Origin: Hirsutella rhossiliensis
Taxonomy: Eukaryota; Ascomycota; Sordariomycetes; Hypocreales; Ophiocordycipitaceae
Assembly (NCBI RefSeq): GCF_020360975.1
Contig: NW_025408671.1
Coordinates: 5,270,001 to 5,334,000 of the forward strand
DNA: 64,000 nt
Direction of reading: 5' to 3'
This document shows positions 31,194 through 43,032 of the stretch, piece by piece (positions within the stretch are counted from its first letter, which is position 1; each line of letters begins with the position of its first letter). The position numbers and the translations under genes were made by a program. Under the pieces are notes generated by a model, which saw only the letters and a list, made by a program, of their open reading frames with translations, had not been told where the DNA came from and searched no databases.

Positions 31194-34100
31194 TTAGCTG
31201 ATTGTCGCTAATAAACTGCGTGAGGGCGCTGTTTGTGATGCCTTCGTCATAGCATCGGCAGGGTTATCTGCGCCGTTGACCCAACGGATTTCCGCAATAT
31301 CCCTTGATTCATATGCTGCCTCAGCGCCATGATATCTATCATGAGTCGCTTCTCTGTTGTGGTGCCAAGTTTGACGAGGCACTCATAGAGGCTATATGAA
31401 TCTGTGCAAATGACGAGCGGATTTGCTTCAGATCAAGGCGTTGTGCGATCGTATTGACCGTTTGCTTGATCACAAATGCGAGATCGAAGCCCGATGTCAA
31501 TCCATAGATCTCTGATGCAAGAACGCTTCGAGTAACGCGCTTGCATTTAGTTGAGCTCCAATGAAGAATGTTTCCGCGGATGGAAAATGAATCGGTTGAT
31601 TGCGCGGTCTCATTGGCGATGATAATCACAAAGCCGATTTGAGAGCTTAAATCCTTATTGTTGGCGAATGATCCATCGGTGAACACAAAGATCTTCGCGC
31701 TCGAGATCGATGGGTATGTAACATAGGCCACGGTCGGGATTGTTGATCTGCCATTCAATCCGCTTGTTCAAAGCCTTGAAGTCGGTATTAACGGGCTCTT
31801 GGGCTTGTGCCGCAACGGAACAATCGTATGTTGCTTCGGGTTGGCAAATCGAAGCGATATATGCCCCCCGGGCGCGTTGAGCAGCATAATCCTGATGCCT
31901 ACTTGATGCCTGAAGATTGATCTCCTCGAGGTTTTGGGCTTGGCCCTTCTGCCTGACGATGACACAGCCATTTTGTATGGTCAGGCGGCTGCCGTTAAAG
32001 TCGCAGATGGAACCTTCTTGGAGAATCTCTTTGGCTTGGCCTTAAAGCAGAGTTCTTTCTCCTCGATCTTGAGAAATGCATCTGTGCCAACAATGAATGT
32101 GTCATCCGTTTGCAAGGCCGCGATGCCAAACAGGTCCTTGTCGGCGATGTTGTTTGCCGTGATCAGAAGGCACGGGTCAAACGAAGAGGTTTCCATATTA
32201 AGCTTGCGGCAGTGATGGTCGTGATATGTGTTGAACCAGTGGGCTCCTGCCTCTGCGATGCCATATAGCGGCTTCACGATTCGCAGGATTGTTCCTCTGG
32301 ATATCTTCTTTGAGTTCTTGAGGAAGGGCTGCAAGGATGACACGGGCCAGCTTGGTCTGGGATTGTGTGTATGCCATCGTGATGTCTCTGATCATGATGA
32401 ACATATCCCGTGTGCAGAGAAACGGTGCTAAGGCCAAGGCCACGCGTTGTGCGGGCCGGCTGATGGTAGGGGCTTGTGAGGATCCCACGTTTCCCATCAT
32501 CATTGTATCCTTGCACAACGAGGCGTGATTTCTCGTATGGCGTTGCAGTATTTCTTCCCTTAACCTCTCTGACCATTCGTGATTTGAAGACACGATATCC
32601 ACCATGTTTATTCGCATCGAATTCTTCGGGTACAATGACCCCAGCGGCGAGGAGGTTCGTGAGCTCGAGTGTGTCGGAAGCTTCAAATGGGAAACCGGTG
32701 CTTGTGATCTTTCCTTCAGCTCGTAGCCGCTTGGCTAGGCCGAGATGTTCCATTTCTTTTCGAACAAGAAACGCATTAGCTTCATGATGAACGATAAATT
32801 GAACGGGTGAGCAAACAATAGTGGATTCTGATGTGCCATTTTGTGCAGCATCCTTCCTAGGTCGGCCACGCCTGCGCGGCCTCTTTGGCTCAGGGTATTC
32901 GAAAGGTTTGGGTTGGTCTTCTGTGGTAGGAAGAGGAAGAGGTTGTTGAGTTGTGGGTGGAAGGAAGAGGGTTTTGAAGAGGATGTTGTTGATCGGATTG
33001 TGTTGAGGGAAGGAGTGATTGTTGTGTTGATGGGTCTGTGCGGCTAGGGCTAGGTCGGGTTGCAACTGAGGAAGGAGCGATTCCGGGTGACGATAGTACG
33101 GTTGGACGCATGTACTGCGAAATTTCGCTGGTCCGTTGTCCAGGTCAACTGCGATTTCCGTATCCGTCACCTCGAGCACTTTATATGGGCCTTGCCATCC
33201 GTGCTTCTCGCGAAATACGCGAACTTCGCTTCCTAGCGCCAGGGATAGGCAGGCGCAACGCTGTATCAGGCCCATTACGCGTATTTAACGCGGTCTGAAC
33301 CTTCCTCTGGGCGTTGATCTTCCTCAGCTCTGACATCGTTCGCCACACCGCCTTAGCTCTTGCCATTGCGGAAGGTGTAGGCGGCGAATCCATCGTCATT
33401 CGAGGCAGAGCACCGAAGACGAGGAGGGTTGGAACGAGGCCATCCGGACCGGCTGTGTCGTTGACAGCCTTGAAAGCCATTTGAAGGACTTGATCAGGGC
33501 TCACGGTATCCTTCAGCTCTGCCTTTAATATATCATATGCTCTTCGGACGGGCACATGATACTTCTCAACCTTCCCAACAGCCCAATGTGCTTCCACAGG
33601 CACCTGATGACACGTTATTCCCATCAATTTCGCTTCTGCTTGGAACTCGGCAGCAGCGAAATTCGTGCCTGCGTCATGAGTGATCACATCGGGTGGTCCA
33701 AGGTATGTATCCATCCAACATTGTTTCAACGCGAGCCACGTTTCCTTGGCCGTCATGTTGGATAGGAATCTCCCTGCCTGATAGGCAGTGGCTTGATCAA
33801 CAACATGGAGGACTGGTCTGCCACCCAATGTCATGACATCAACGATGACTTCGTAATTGAAGTCACAATCATCCTTCAAGCTGAACTTGAACCTTCGTGG
33901 CGGGTCGGATTTCATCTGACAGTAGTGGCAGAACTTCTTGATCATTTCCAGAGCTTCGATTTCACATCATGGCCAGCCGAATTCAGCAGCTTGTGCAGCC
34001 GATACACGGATGGATGACCAAAACGCGTGTGGAGGCGCCGCAATTCAGCCTCCGTGAGATATGCCACTGATGCCTCTTGTTTCCGCAAGAAGAACCACGC

Positions 34101-36221
34101 GTGACCCCATCTTCGAATCACTGGAACGCTCACACCATTGCCAACGAGCTCGTTCGTGACGTTATTTAAATATACGCCGAGCCGATCCATATCAGCTAGG
34201 CATAGGAGGAATGGCGTTGGCACGTTGACTATATGAAAATCAACCTCTCCCACTGGTGTGTTCAAGGTGATCACGCCAAGTGGTGTTTCCAATCTTCCTG
34301 CACCAAATCTAACTGGTTCGGGCTTGCGATCATCACGGAATTGGACTGGGGGCATCTCTCGTTGGAGAGCACGCAGTTGTTCGATTCCTCCCGTCGATAT
34401 GCATGCCGCACCTGTGTCCGGCATGATTCCTGGAACGAGTCTTGAGAGTAACGATCTAGTATGAATTGTGTGGGTTCGTCACTGTTGAATAACTTGATGC
34501 CTACTGAGAGATCCGATGATGGAAAGCTTCGTTGGACAGAGGTCGCAGCAGCGTAGAACGATTCATAAGGGTCAGAGGAGTCAGAATCATCGGATTCCTC
34601 GGTGCTCGAGTCATCCTGATCCTGTGATTCCCCTTCATAGTCAGCCAAGAACATAGCATACGAACGAGATTGACCGTGGAAGCCTCTCTCTCGTAGATAC
34701 TTCTCTTTGGCTGCTTTTCTCTCGTTTTCAGGATGTCTCGTTGAGAAACAACCTTCCTTGCCGCAAACGTAGCATTTCTTCTTCCAATTTGGCTGACGCC
34801 TTTGTGATTGACCTCTTGTTCCGCCGGAATTTCGCTGAAATTTGCGATCCACGAAGTGCTGATCATGTCCTCTATCCAGGTCTTGGGGATATTGGCCACT
34901 GGGTTGTTCAGATCGTTCATCTTGCATGGCAGATAGCGATGATCGAAGCTGTGATGCCAATCCCTCAAATGTAGGTGCGGGAGAGTATATCGCGAGTCGG
35001 AATTCAGGCACACCACGGCACGCCCTGAGCGTTGCATCGATCAGGCCACCTTCGCCGCCAGACTTATCCCCGAGTGCTCTCCTACAGAGCCGCAATTTCG
35101 TAAGAAGGGCCTGGAGGACCTCGTCAGATGACTTACCGGGCATCTCAGCCCGAAGTCGGCTGAAGGTGAGGGTGCTCCAGTGGGTATGATACATCTTCTG
35201 GTTGATTTCGGTGTCAAAGTGCTCTTTCATCTTCTGATACATCTCAGCGAAGGTTAAATCAGTGCTGATTTCGTGTAGAAAGAAGGACTGAGCTTCCTTG
35301 GCCAGAATCGAAGGGAAAACACCATGGAATTTAGACGGAGGAATGTTTGCTTGACGGCACACGCTCATGAATTTCCGGATCTTGTCATCGAAGATATCGT
35401 ATGGTTCGCCGGTATAGGCTAGTTTCTTGTCCCATATCTTAATGAATCTAATCGTGAGATCGGCCTCAACTTCCTCGTTCTCGAATCGAACAGGTGGAAT
35501 GCTCGTGTATGCATCTCGGAAGTTGGTAGTCCGTACGGGAGCGTCTGCTGATACCGAGGGGATTCGCGCCATTGATGCTGAGGCTCTTGCTGAGCGGGTT
35601 GATGGGTCTCAATGATCTGAGGGGATTCCGGTTCCGCCGGTCGGGTAATAGTTGGCTGCTGGATTACTACCGGTGCCGGTGACGATATAGCCGCTTTAAC
35701 AGTTCCTTGGAGCAGCTTCTGTTTCACCTTATATGCCACGGTGTTTTCAGCAACCTCTTGACCAAGCAACTCGTTCTCATCCCATTCAGGAAGTTCGTTA
35801 CTTGTTAGAAGGCCACATAAAGCTCGAGAGATGCTAGAGTTGGCCTTGCCCATATAGATCCCCCTAATTCTGAGAAGCGTCCGGAGTCTTGATCTAAGGC
35901 GTGGGTTGATTAGTTCGAAGTCATCATAGCTCCATCCCGTGAAGTCGTTATACAGATCCCAAGCAGGGCAATTCCGTGGTTACGTTTATCCACCGTGTAT
36001 GTTGCCACACAGCCTAAGAAGAAGCTGTTGCGGTGGACAAGGGAGGAGCTCTGGGTGATAGGTTCGTTGAGGAAATCCGCGTCGAAATGCCTGATCGGGA
36101 GTGAAGGGAGCTCCACGATCGTCAGGTTCCGTTCAACGAGTTGCCTGTCTTCGAGAGACACGTTGGCCGGGGTATCCTGGGCTGTTGCCGGGGCTAGTGC
36201 GGCAGATGAATTGTCAGACAT
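31194..36221 (-). pseudogene. copia gag-pol of the 7.15-kb element (frameshifted)
   Basis: Starts MSDNSSAALAPATAQDTPAN at 36221. Gag includes a CCHC-like knuckle CYVCGKEGCFSTRH (near 34770). Protease motif PDTGAACISTGG is at 34420 and the pre-integrase zinc block LRRLHTRFGHPSVYRLHKLL near 34020. Integrase is 33945-33181 with VIVDVM, VITHDAGTNF and KVEKYH. RT lies at 32690-31990, with RLVVQGYNDDGK and the catalytic LQTDDTFIVG; RNase H is 31758-31194, with VFTDGSFANN and NPADAMTK. Several frame changes (near 35850, 35560, 34424, 33250, 32550, 31970) make it non-functional as read. The domain set is otherwise complete. Confidence 0.85.
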
Positions 36222-36488
36222 ATTGACAGGCTGTGTGCTGAGAAACAGGGCACAGGGTGTCAATGAGGTTATCAATGTGCGATAGGGCACGCCTAAGGGT
36301 CGCTGATGACAGCAAAGCTTAGGCACGGTTGGATAACTAGAGTGGGCTCTGATGCAGAGTCTTCGTAGCAATCCGCGCGTTGTAGCAACTATCCTACCGT
36401 CAGGAGCTCGCTTTGCAGAGCGTGACGATAGGTTAGCTCTCTTCCGTCTTGCTGTTCTGTGTCACCTTTGCCGGGCGACACTGATCAG

Positions 36489-36688
36489 TGTGGACAGGCT
36501 CTTCACTGCAGTGAGGTTATTCGAACTGGTTCAATTGGTTATATCTTGTGTAACTAGGGAAACGTGTCCCATACAAACTGTGTGCAAAGACCTTCCTCCC
36601 TGTGTCTCACCTCTTACTCGCACGTGACTAGCGCGGTCGATTAGTTATACGTGCGCGATCGGTGCCTAGTGCACAGGTGGATCCAACA
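36489..36688 (-). repeat. 5' LTR of the 7.15-kb copia element
   Basis: 200 bp, starts TGTTGGATCCACC on the minus strand and ends GAGCCTGTCCACA. Just inside lies CTGATCAGTGTCGCCCGG, the primer-binding region, which contains the palindrome CACTGATCAGTG shared with the LTR edge. Confidence 0.88.
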
Positions 36689-36693
36689 TTGCG

Positions 36694-38090
36694 GATCATT
36701 ATGAACTATGCAGGGCACCAAAACCCGTCTTCTCAGCTGACGTCAACAAGACTAGACAACGAGTAAGCCATTGCGCCAAATCGTGTGCGAAGTCATGTCA
36801 ACTCTCCAAGTAAGTATAGGGTCGAGAACAACCAATCAAGCCTCAGCCACCTGGGATGACTTGGGATCCCCACACCCTTGACAAGAACCAAGTTACATCT
36901 ACGAAGTACGCCCCAGGACGCGGGCTGCGTTTGCGAGTCACGATAGCCAGTGGTCGTGGGATAGCCATCTGTGTATGATTCTGAGCAGATATGTGTGGTT
37001 TAACGACTTGAAGAGAATACCGGGGAGAGGATCGACGGCGTGAATAATAACCTTGTTACGTGTCGGAACGACCGCCGCACCACGCTAAAGTGTTTCGCGC
37101 ACCTTGTTATGGTACACGGCCTTGATGTTCCTGATATACGCTGTTCCAGCATTGAGCGTGCGTGTCGGGAGTTATATGACTCTCCAATCCCTCAAGGGGC
37201 TTAAGTCAGGAACGTCACGCTGTCCACCCAGTACGATGGTCAAACACTAGGGAGAACGGGCAGCTTGGTTTGCTTGGCCTTACTCAGTCAGTTTAGATTG
37301 ACTGCCCTGAGCCCCCTGACTGTTGGAACTTCTGCTCGTTCAAGAGGCATATCACTAGAAGTATCACCAAAGATGACACAAGCCGCTGCTGAAGCGCGAT
37401 AGCCACTCTTCATCACGGCTCTCAGCAACTTTAAGCCGGTCCCCAGGACCCCCTGCGGCAATGACGGCAGACAATACGGATACTAGATCAGTCCAGATCC
37501 GTCTCTGCCGTGCCGTCCGGAGCACACGAGTTTAGCGCCGCCACTACCGCCGTCCCTATTCCGCGTTGCCTGTTTTAGCCAGATCCACCGACAAGCTGGA
37601 GGCGGGTCCGGGGCTACCGGAAACTGGTTGTCTCTTGTCTCGGCCTGAAACTCCGATTCGCATGATTTCACCAACTCATGCTCAACTTCGAGTTCAACGG
37701 GGCCTTGACCCTAGCCGAGCGCTCGCGTCTCTACACGCCGGTATACGCACGCCTTTGGATGAGCGTGCTACTGTTTGACTGGCATTCTCTGCTCCGCTCA
37801 ACCCTCCAACTTCCAAATCGAAATGCCGCGGCTTTCTTGTCTCCGTACTAAGAACGGCTCCCGCGCACCTCCGTCAGGCTGGAGGGTCCAAAGGCCCTCT
37901 AAATTAAGCCGTCGGTAATCTGGTGGGCTGTCCTACGTGCCACTGTTTAACGGACCACGCCTTAGAAGCTAAACACAATCGGTTTCGTGGCCATTTATGG
38001 AGCATAGGACTACGCGGCCTGCCTGCTGCGGCCGCTTCAGAGACGCCCATCCACAATTTGCCGTGACTAAGTAGACGCAACACTCGGAGG
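36694..38090. other. Gene-free intergenic stretch
   Basis: Only short frames without domains. No repeat ends or RNA gene recognised. It includes the upstream region of the Lys-rich secreted protein. Confidence 0.5.
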
Positions 38091-38091
38091 G

Positions 38092-38100
38092 TATAAATAG
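38092..38100 (+). promoter_or_regulatory. TATA box of the Lys-rich secreted protein gene
   Basis: TATAAATAG, about 120 nt upstream of the ATG at 38221. Confidence 0.6.
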
Positions 38101-38220
38101 AGGCTCGACTTCCCCTGGAAACAGTTCTGTGGACAAGAGAATACTCACCAAGCACCGAAAGAGTCTCCATTATCTAGTAAATCCCCTTGAATTTTTTCAA
38201 TATTGCCCAAATTCGTCACT

Positions 38221-38622
38221 ATGAAGGCCAGCGCCGTCGCCTATCTCCTCACCTGCCTCGTCGGCACCGCCCTGGCAGTGCCAGCCGGCGATCAGGCCTG
38301 GGGACCGGACAAGCGAGAAATCACCGAGCCCAGCCACTCGCTCAACGCTAGGCGCACTGAAGACATTGCCAGCGTGAGCAATGCCAACGCTGCCACCAAT
38401 GGAGCTGCTGATCAGGCTACCGTCGAGACCAGGGATCCCAAGAAGAAGAAGAAGAAGGGCAAGAAAGGCGCCAAGAAAGCCAACGCCGCCCAGGCAGCTG
38501 GTGCAAAGGCAGCCAAGCGCGAGCTCTCTGGTGAAGACGAGGGCTCCCTTCAGGCAAGGGACCCCAAGAAGAAGAAGGGCAAGAAGGCCGCCAAGAAAGC
38601 CAATAAAGCCAACGCCGCCTAG
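38221..38622 (+). CDS. Secreted Lys-rich repeat protein with Kex2-like sites, 133 aa
   Basis: Start chosen at ATG 38221; the frame is open slightly upstream but without an ATG. Signal peptide MKASAVAYLLTCLVGTALA. The mature part has basic cleavage-type sites (DKR, ARR, AKR, QAR, ETR) separating short acidic/polar spacers (EITEPSHSLN, ELSGEDEGSLQ) from two copies of a cationic unit: DPKKKKKKGKKGAKKANAA and DPKKKKGKKAAKKANKANAA. That layout resembles fungal KEX2-processed repeat proteins that release several peptides, but the product is unknown. No Cys. Single exon with a TATA box. A short basic secreted effector or antimicrobial-type peptide precursor is possible; inference only. Confidence 0.7.
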   Translation: MKASAVAYLLTCLVGTALAVPAGDQAWGPDKREITEPSHSLNARRTEDIASVSNANAATNGAADQATVETRDPKKKKKKGKKGAKKANAAQAAGAKAAKRELSGEDEGSLQARDPKKKKGKKAAKKANKANAA

Positions 38623-39377
38623 ACAGATAGTGAGAACCTGTTGCCTACTGCCTAGATCAACACGACGCGGGACAGGACGCAGCTGGAAGACACCGTGTAT
38701 ATATGATGGACTGAAGAGCAGTATAGCATTTTAGCTTGCAAGTAGCTGGGTTCCATGTATACTATGTCTTCACCCCAATGCATTTTAGTATACCGGTAGA
38801 AGTTGTATAATTATTCAGTCCGAAGGACTTTGCCTTGCCTTGAGGAACGAAAGGATTTGTTGTTCACACCCGTGGACTAGGAAAGACGAAATGAATGATC
38901 TCTTGATTATGATATATCAGCTACAGAAGAAGTGGAATGCTAGGCCTTATATAGACATAGCTGACAAATGTCCACATGGTCATAGAACCTTCTAGAGACT
39001 ACGAGTCTCTTCCAACAGAATGAGTCTTGAAAATCCTTGATATCGGAAATTTTGATATTGAACTCGCCAAATGATGTTTGTTGATCCTCAATCTATAGAA
39101 CCCAGATGAAACGTGAGCTTTTAGAGTCGCTGCTTAAGGCTTGTGGGAATTTCGCGTGGCTATACCGTACCAGTAGTCCCAGGAAGCCCTTAAAGATGGC
39201 ATGTACCCGCAATACGTGTAAAGTGTTCGCACTCCCCAGCGCGAATGACGTGGACACTCAAGTCACTACAGAATACATCCTACTTCGTTCTTCATAGCCG
39301 CCAAATATTTTCTTTTCAAGTACTAGGTTTGTACTCTGGTTTGTTGAAAAACATCCCAACCTCCACTCGCCACCATA
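38623..39377. other. Intergenic, contains one copy of the CTTGAGGAACG repeat
   Basis: No gene supported. The sequence TGCCTTGAGGAACGAAAGGA at 38836-38855 belongs to the dispersed repeat family described at 58811-58910. Confidence 0.5.
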
Positions 39378-40614
39378 TCACGCGACTGCAAAGTGAGCTT
39401 TGTCGGGGAAGCAGTTAACGACAAAGGCTCGACAAGTGGTAACCGCAGCGCGGTTCACCCTTCGTTCCTCAAGGCACGGAAGGGGCGGAAAAGGGATCCT
39501 TTCATCTCTTCGTTCCTCAAGGCACAGAGAAATCTCGAGCATGCTTCCTGACACGGAAAGTCCAGCCGGAGGATCTTTTCTTCCAGGATCCCAATAATCT
39601 TGACCATTCTGTTCAGCGTCACTCGCTACAGGTGTAGGTGTGATTTGAGAAGAGTTCTCATAGGGACCATATCCACAACCCTGAGGCGCTGCATAGGGGG
39701 TCGTCCAGGCTGGGGAGGAAGACAACGCGGTGGAAGACGCTCCGGTGGGGTGGACGGCAATAGTCGGAGGTGCTGCATCCCTGCCCTTGTAGAGGGCTGG
39801 GCCTGGAATCACATAAGTGGCAAGACTGTTGAAGATATCAATTAGGATGCCGGGATCGGTTGGTGTGTAGAACTGGGTGGCAGGAATGCCTTTCGGTGTA
39901 GCAGTGCCACCACCTGTCACCTTCAAGTTGAGGCATTGCGGGTAAGCTTGCGCACCATTGTCTACCTTTGCGAGGTGCAGTGCAATGATCTCATGACGAA
40001 GAACATAATTGCCTGCTGCAATGTCGGAAGGGATGTTGACCGTCCAAGTATTGTTGGCAGCCATGAGCTCATCGCTGGCCCATCTTCCGGGGGACTTGCT
40101 GTTGTCGAGAAGACCAGCCTCTTCAATTTTGAAGAACTCAAGTTCGGTCTTGTTCACAGAAGCGCAGCTCCCATTGCAGTTCGCAAGGTAGCTGATGACC
40201 TACTCTGTGTTAGCATTCTGATTGGATTCGAACAACTTCTGTTGCAACGTGATCCTGGGTCCATGGTCCGCTCCTGCTCCACAAACTTACCGGACCGCGG
40301 TGATCTTCGAACCATTTGTTCCAGTGAATCGTCACCTTGCCTCCAGCAGCCACCTCGCCAGCGAGAGAACCAGGCTTGGCATCCTGGTGGCAGATAATAT
40401 TCGGCTGGTTGTAGTCAAAGGTTTGAACAGGGCCGTCCTGAGTATCCGCAGTTGGCCACGCGATAAGATCAGGGACGTTTTGTTCATGAGGGAATTGATC
40501 GACCAGGAATCCACCATAGGACTTGCCATCAATGTCGATACGATCGATGTGCCCATGAGCTGCGGCCAGACCAGATGTGCCTAGGATGAGCCATGCGACT
40601 TTAGAGAGAGACAT
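39378..40614 (-). CDS. AA9 lytic polysaccharide monooxygenase, 381 aa
   Basis: Two exons, 40614-40291 and 40199-39378, around a 91-nt intron (donor GTAAGT, acceptor TAG, branch GCTAACAC) that joins DHRGP to [12 protein letters not shown]. The signal peptide of 19 residues leaves mature His20 (HGHIDRID), the N-terminal copper ligand; His in FEDHRGPV is the second. The late motifs [12 protein letters not shown] and QAYPQCLNL keep the conserved Gln/Tyr, so oxidative cleavage of cellulose-like glucans is expected. The enzyme domain ends near residue 245; a Ser/Thr/Pro linker follows. The last ~45 residues ([21 protein letters not shown]...) are encoded by two copies of a dispersed repeat, so the natural stop was probably lost. 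TATA at 40742-40752. Confidence 0.88.
39461..39524. repeat. Two copies of the dispersed CTTGAGGAACG repeat, inside the LPMO CDS
   Basis: TTCGTTCCTCAAGGCA at 39461-39476 and GGATCCTTTC...CCTCAAGGCA at 39494-39524. They are read on the minus strand as CLEERR...CLEERR by the LPMO frame. Related copies lie at 38836, 43844, 52316, 52411 and 58811. Confidence 0.8.
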
Positions 40615-40741
40615 TGTTAAGTGAAGAGTGAACTTCAGTCAATGAAGCAAAGTGAACGATTGATAAGAAGAATGAGAAAATGAGAGAATGTGTAGAACAG
40701 GATGAGGGAGAGAAAGGAGGATTTTGAGGGGAGAAGAAGGG

Positions 40742-40752
40742 ACTTTATATGT
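40742..40752 (-). promoter_or_regulatory. TATA box of the AA9 gene
   Basis: CATATAAAG on the minus strand about 130 nt upstream of the ATG at 40614. Confidence 0.5.
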
Positions 40753-41025
40753 GCCCGAACATAATGGGTTCTTTGCGGGCAAGCAGCACAATCTACGTAC
40801 ACTCGCCATGCGTCGCACAACGACTACGCTCTTCTTTTTCCAGCCGTTTCGTTCTCAGCCCGGCAGCAGCACTGGTCGGTTGACATGTTCCCACATCAGC
40901 TGAAAGCGCTGCATTTGCAACACAGCCCCTTTCCCCACTCATGAAATTGAATGGACCTGCCCTGATTGCCTGTTACGATTTGACTCTATTCGCCTCCACT
41001 GTACCTGCATTGATCCAGGTTTGAG

Positions 41026-41230
41026 CAGGGCTCCTAATAGTGCAAACCGTTTACACTGATAGTGCTCACTGGGTCGTCAACGCCTGCCAAAAGCAATTAA
41101 TGTTGAATTTTAACTGGCGGAAATAGGATCTGGCCTATTGGATACCGGTACTCTCTAGATTTGCTTTTGATCTGAGCTGACGGCTCAGTGTGCACTATCA
41201 GTGTGAACCGTTTGCACTATTAGGAGCCCT
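41026..41230. repeat. 205-bp MITE with about 40-bp inverted repeats (CAGGG ends)
   Basis: Left end CAGGGCTCCTAATAGTGCAA; right end is its near-perfect inverse. The arms continue through CCGTTTACACTGATAGTG with few mismatches. No coding capacity. CAGGG ends suggest a hAT-derived MITE, but no 8-bp target duplication is apparent. Confidence 0.8.
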
Positions 41231-41574
41231 GCCGGATTCTACGGGTTACATTTTATCTGCTCTTCCTCCGTCATTTCTCACCTTCTTGCTTTTTATTGAC
41301 ACGTAGTGCTGCACGACATGACACGTTGGTGCCCGCTCTCCTAAGATTCGCCCCCAATCACCCTTCGCACGATGCAAGCTACTGCGGGAAGGAATTCTCG
41401 GGCAGTGACGCAACCACCACAAACCTTCAAATATATAGACAGATAAATCCCCCTCCAACATTATGTTAACTCAAACCTCAAACTTTCGTTCCTCAAACGC
41501 GCCTTTGTCTTTATGTTTCAGATCGCTTCTCTCCCTTCCGTATTCCGACTCTGCGTCTTGAAAAGTTGGAAGAT

Positions 41575-42140
41575 ATGGTTGAAACACGAAAGGTACGCTG
41601 TCACATCATCACAAGCAATCTCAATCGACGCATGCCAGTGACCAATAAACAGCATGCGTCTTCACCCGTAGAGGTCGACCAGGACAATCCGACAAAGAAG
41701 GCTCGTACGACAGCCAAATCCAAGAATGCCGTCAAGAATGTTGGCACTTGCTCGATGGACAAGAAGCAGATTGGAGACCGCGTTAAGGCAGCATTGGCTT
41801 TAAATAAGTACTCGCTTAATCGGACAGTGATAGATGCAAGTCACCACCTTGTTTCCATCGGACACAAGCTAAGACCTGACAGCTCCAAATGGACACAGCC
41901 TTCTTCCGCACCTTGTTCGTCGATAACGACAAGCTGAGCAAACCACTGCCGATTACCCCTACAGAGTTCGACGACACTACCCCCGTGGTCGCCGTGGATC
42001 TCATCCATCACCAAGCAGGCGAATTGCTCGGAGTCAGCAAGGTTAAGGGAGGAAATAGGTTGGCCACGACGCACTTGGCGGCTATGTGTGTTGTGTTCTA
42101 TCCGAGTCGAGGCACGGCAAAGATATGGCTGTCTGTGTAG
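41575..42140 (+). CDS. Hypothetical gene, possibly two exons or frameshifted
   Basis: ATG at 41575 opens MVETRKVRCHIITSNLNRRM... with a basic segment (NPTKKARTTAKSKNAVKN), ending in frame at 41937. A second frame from 41889 (MDTAFFRTLFVDNDKLSKPL, TPVVAVDLIHHQAGELLGV) overlaps and ends at 42140. A TATATAGAC motif lies near 41438. The two frames could be one gene with an unseen intron or an indel. No family recognised. Confidence 0.3.
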
Positions 42141-42384
42141 TGTCTGGACTACTGCATGTGGTGGGTTTATAACTTCTGTGCATATAGAGCGTTCTGGGCG
42201 TGCAATGGCATGAGCAGCTGCCAGCTGCAGTCTGAGACTTCAGCGGGACATATGTCGTGACTCCGCTCGGTACTATTGCCTATCCCGGCCGGCTGTCAAC
42301 GAGGAGAAGGTGTCGTAGGCCGGGTGGGGTTTTGGTGAGGCAATGTGTTGTCGGAATCTGCGTATACAACGGTACCAGTCGCCT

Positions 42385-42609
42385 CTAGCGGAGGTGGCCT
42401 ACACCTCCACTTTTGGCGGCTGGTACGACACAATGGGAGTTCTTTGCTTCTGTCCAACGCTCCTGTAAAAGGACTGCGTCCGTATTGCTCAGAGTCGTCG
42501 AGTGTGAGGGCGCAGTCGTGCGTCGGCGGGATCTTGCCTCGTTGGCCTGGAAGACCCGGAAGGTCTTGTTATCGTCTCGTTCCGGCCGCGTATGTCTCGT
42601 CAAGGGCAT
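42385..42609 (-). pseudogene. LINE ORF2 endonuclease fragment (Tad1-like)
   Basis: Minus-strand frame FRVFQANEARSRRRTT... reaching DAVLLQERWTEAKNSHC, the start of the EEP-type endonuclease domain of non-LTR retrotransposons (N block FQAN, E block LLQE). It is short and truncated at both ends. Probably the same family as the ORF1 at 10286-11619. Confidence 0.65.
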
Positions 42610-43032
42610 GGCGGTGAGGGGTTGTATTGGCGCTTCTTTGCTGGGAAGCGGATTTTGGCTCGATAGGTTCGGCTTACGGTTCTCGGGGGTAGAATTTCGA
42701 CTCGACCTACGGTACTCGACGGCGCCAATTTCTGCGAGGCTATCGTTGAGCTGACATTTTGTCGCTACTGACTAGCGGGTCTCAGGAAAGATGTATATGA
42801 GGCTATAGAAGAAAGGTCGGACTTGAGTCCACCGTGCCCGCAGAAATAGGTGACCGTGTGGACACGGTCTCCCAAAGAACCTCCTCTAGATACTGCCCTA
42901 GGCCTATTGTGGGTGGCCTCCGCGACACATTTGTCATCCAGGTCTCTCGAGGCAGCAAGTTCACTACAGTGTGTAGCCGAACTGTGCCAAGTACTGCCAC
43001 TGCGGGGTAACTTCTTGGAAGGGACAGCGGCG

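Larger units (their letters stand above)
29535..36688 (-). mobile_element. Ty1/copia element (7.15 kb, TSD TTGCG) with a scrambled 3' LTR
   Basis: TTGCG flanks it at 29530-29534 and 36689-36693. The 5' LTR is intact at 36489-36688 (starts TGTTGGATCC on the minus strand, ends CTGTCCACA). The 3' LTR is present only as its two outer parts, 29535-29581 and about 30662-30799, separated by a rearranged 1.08-kb block. The coding region 36221-31194 has gag, PR, IN, RT and RNase H in copia order. The intact flanking duplication shows the unit was inserted as a whole. Confidence 0.9.
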
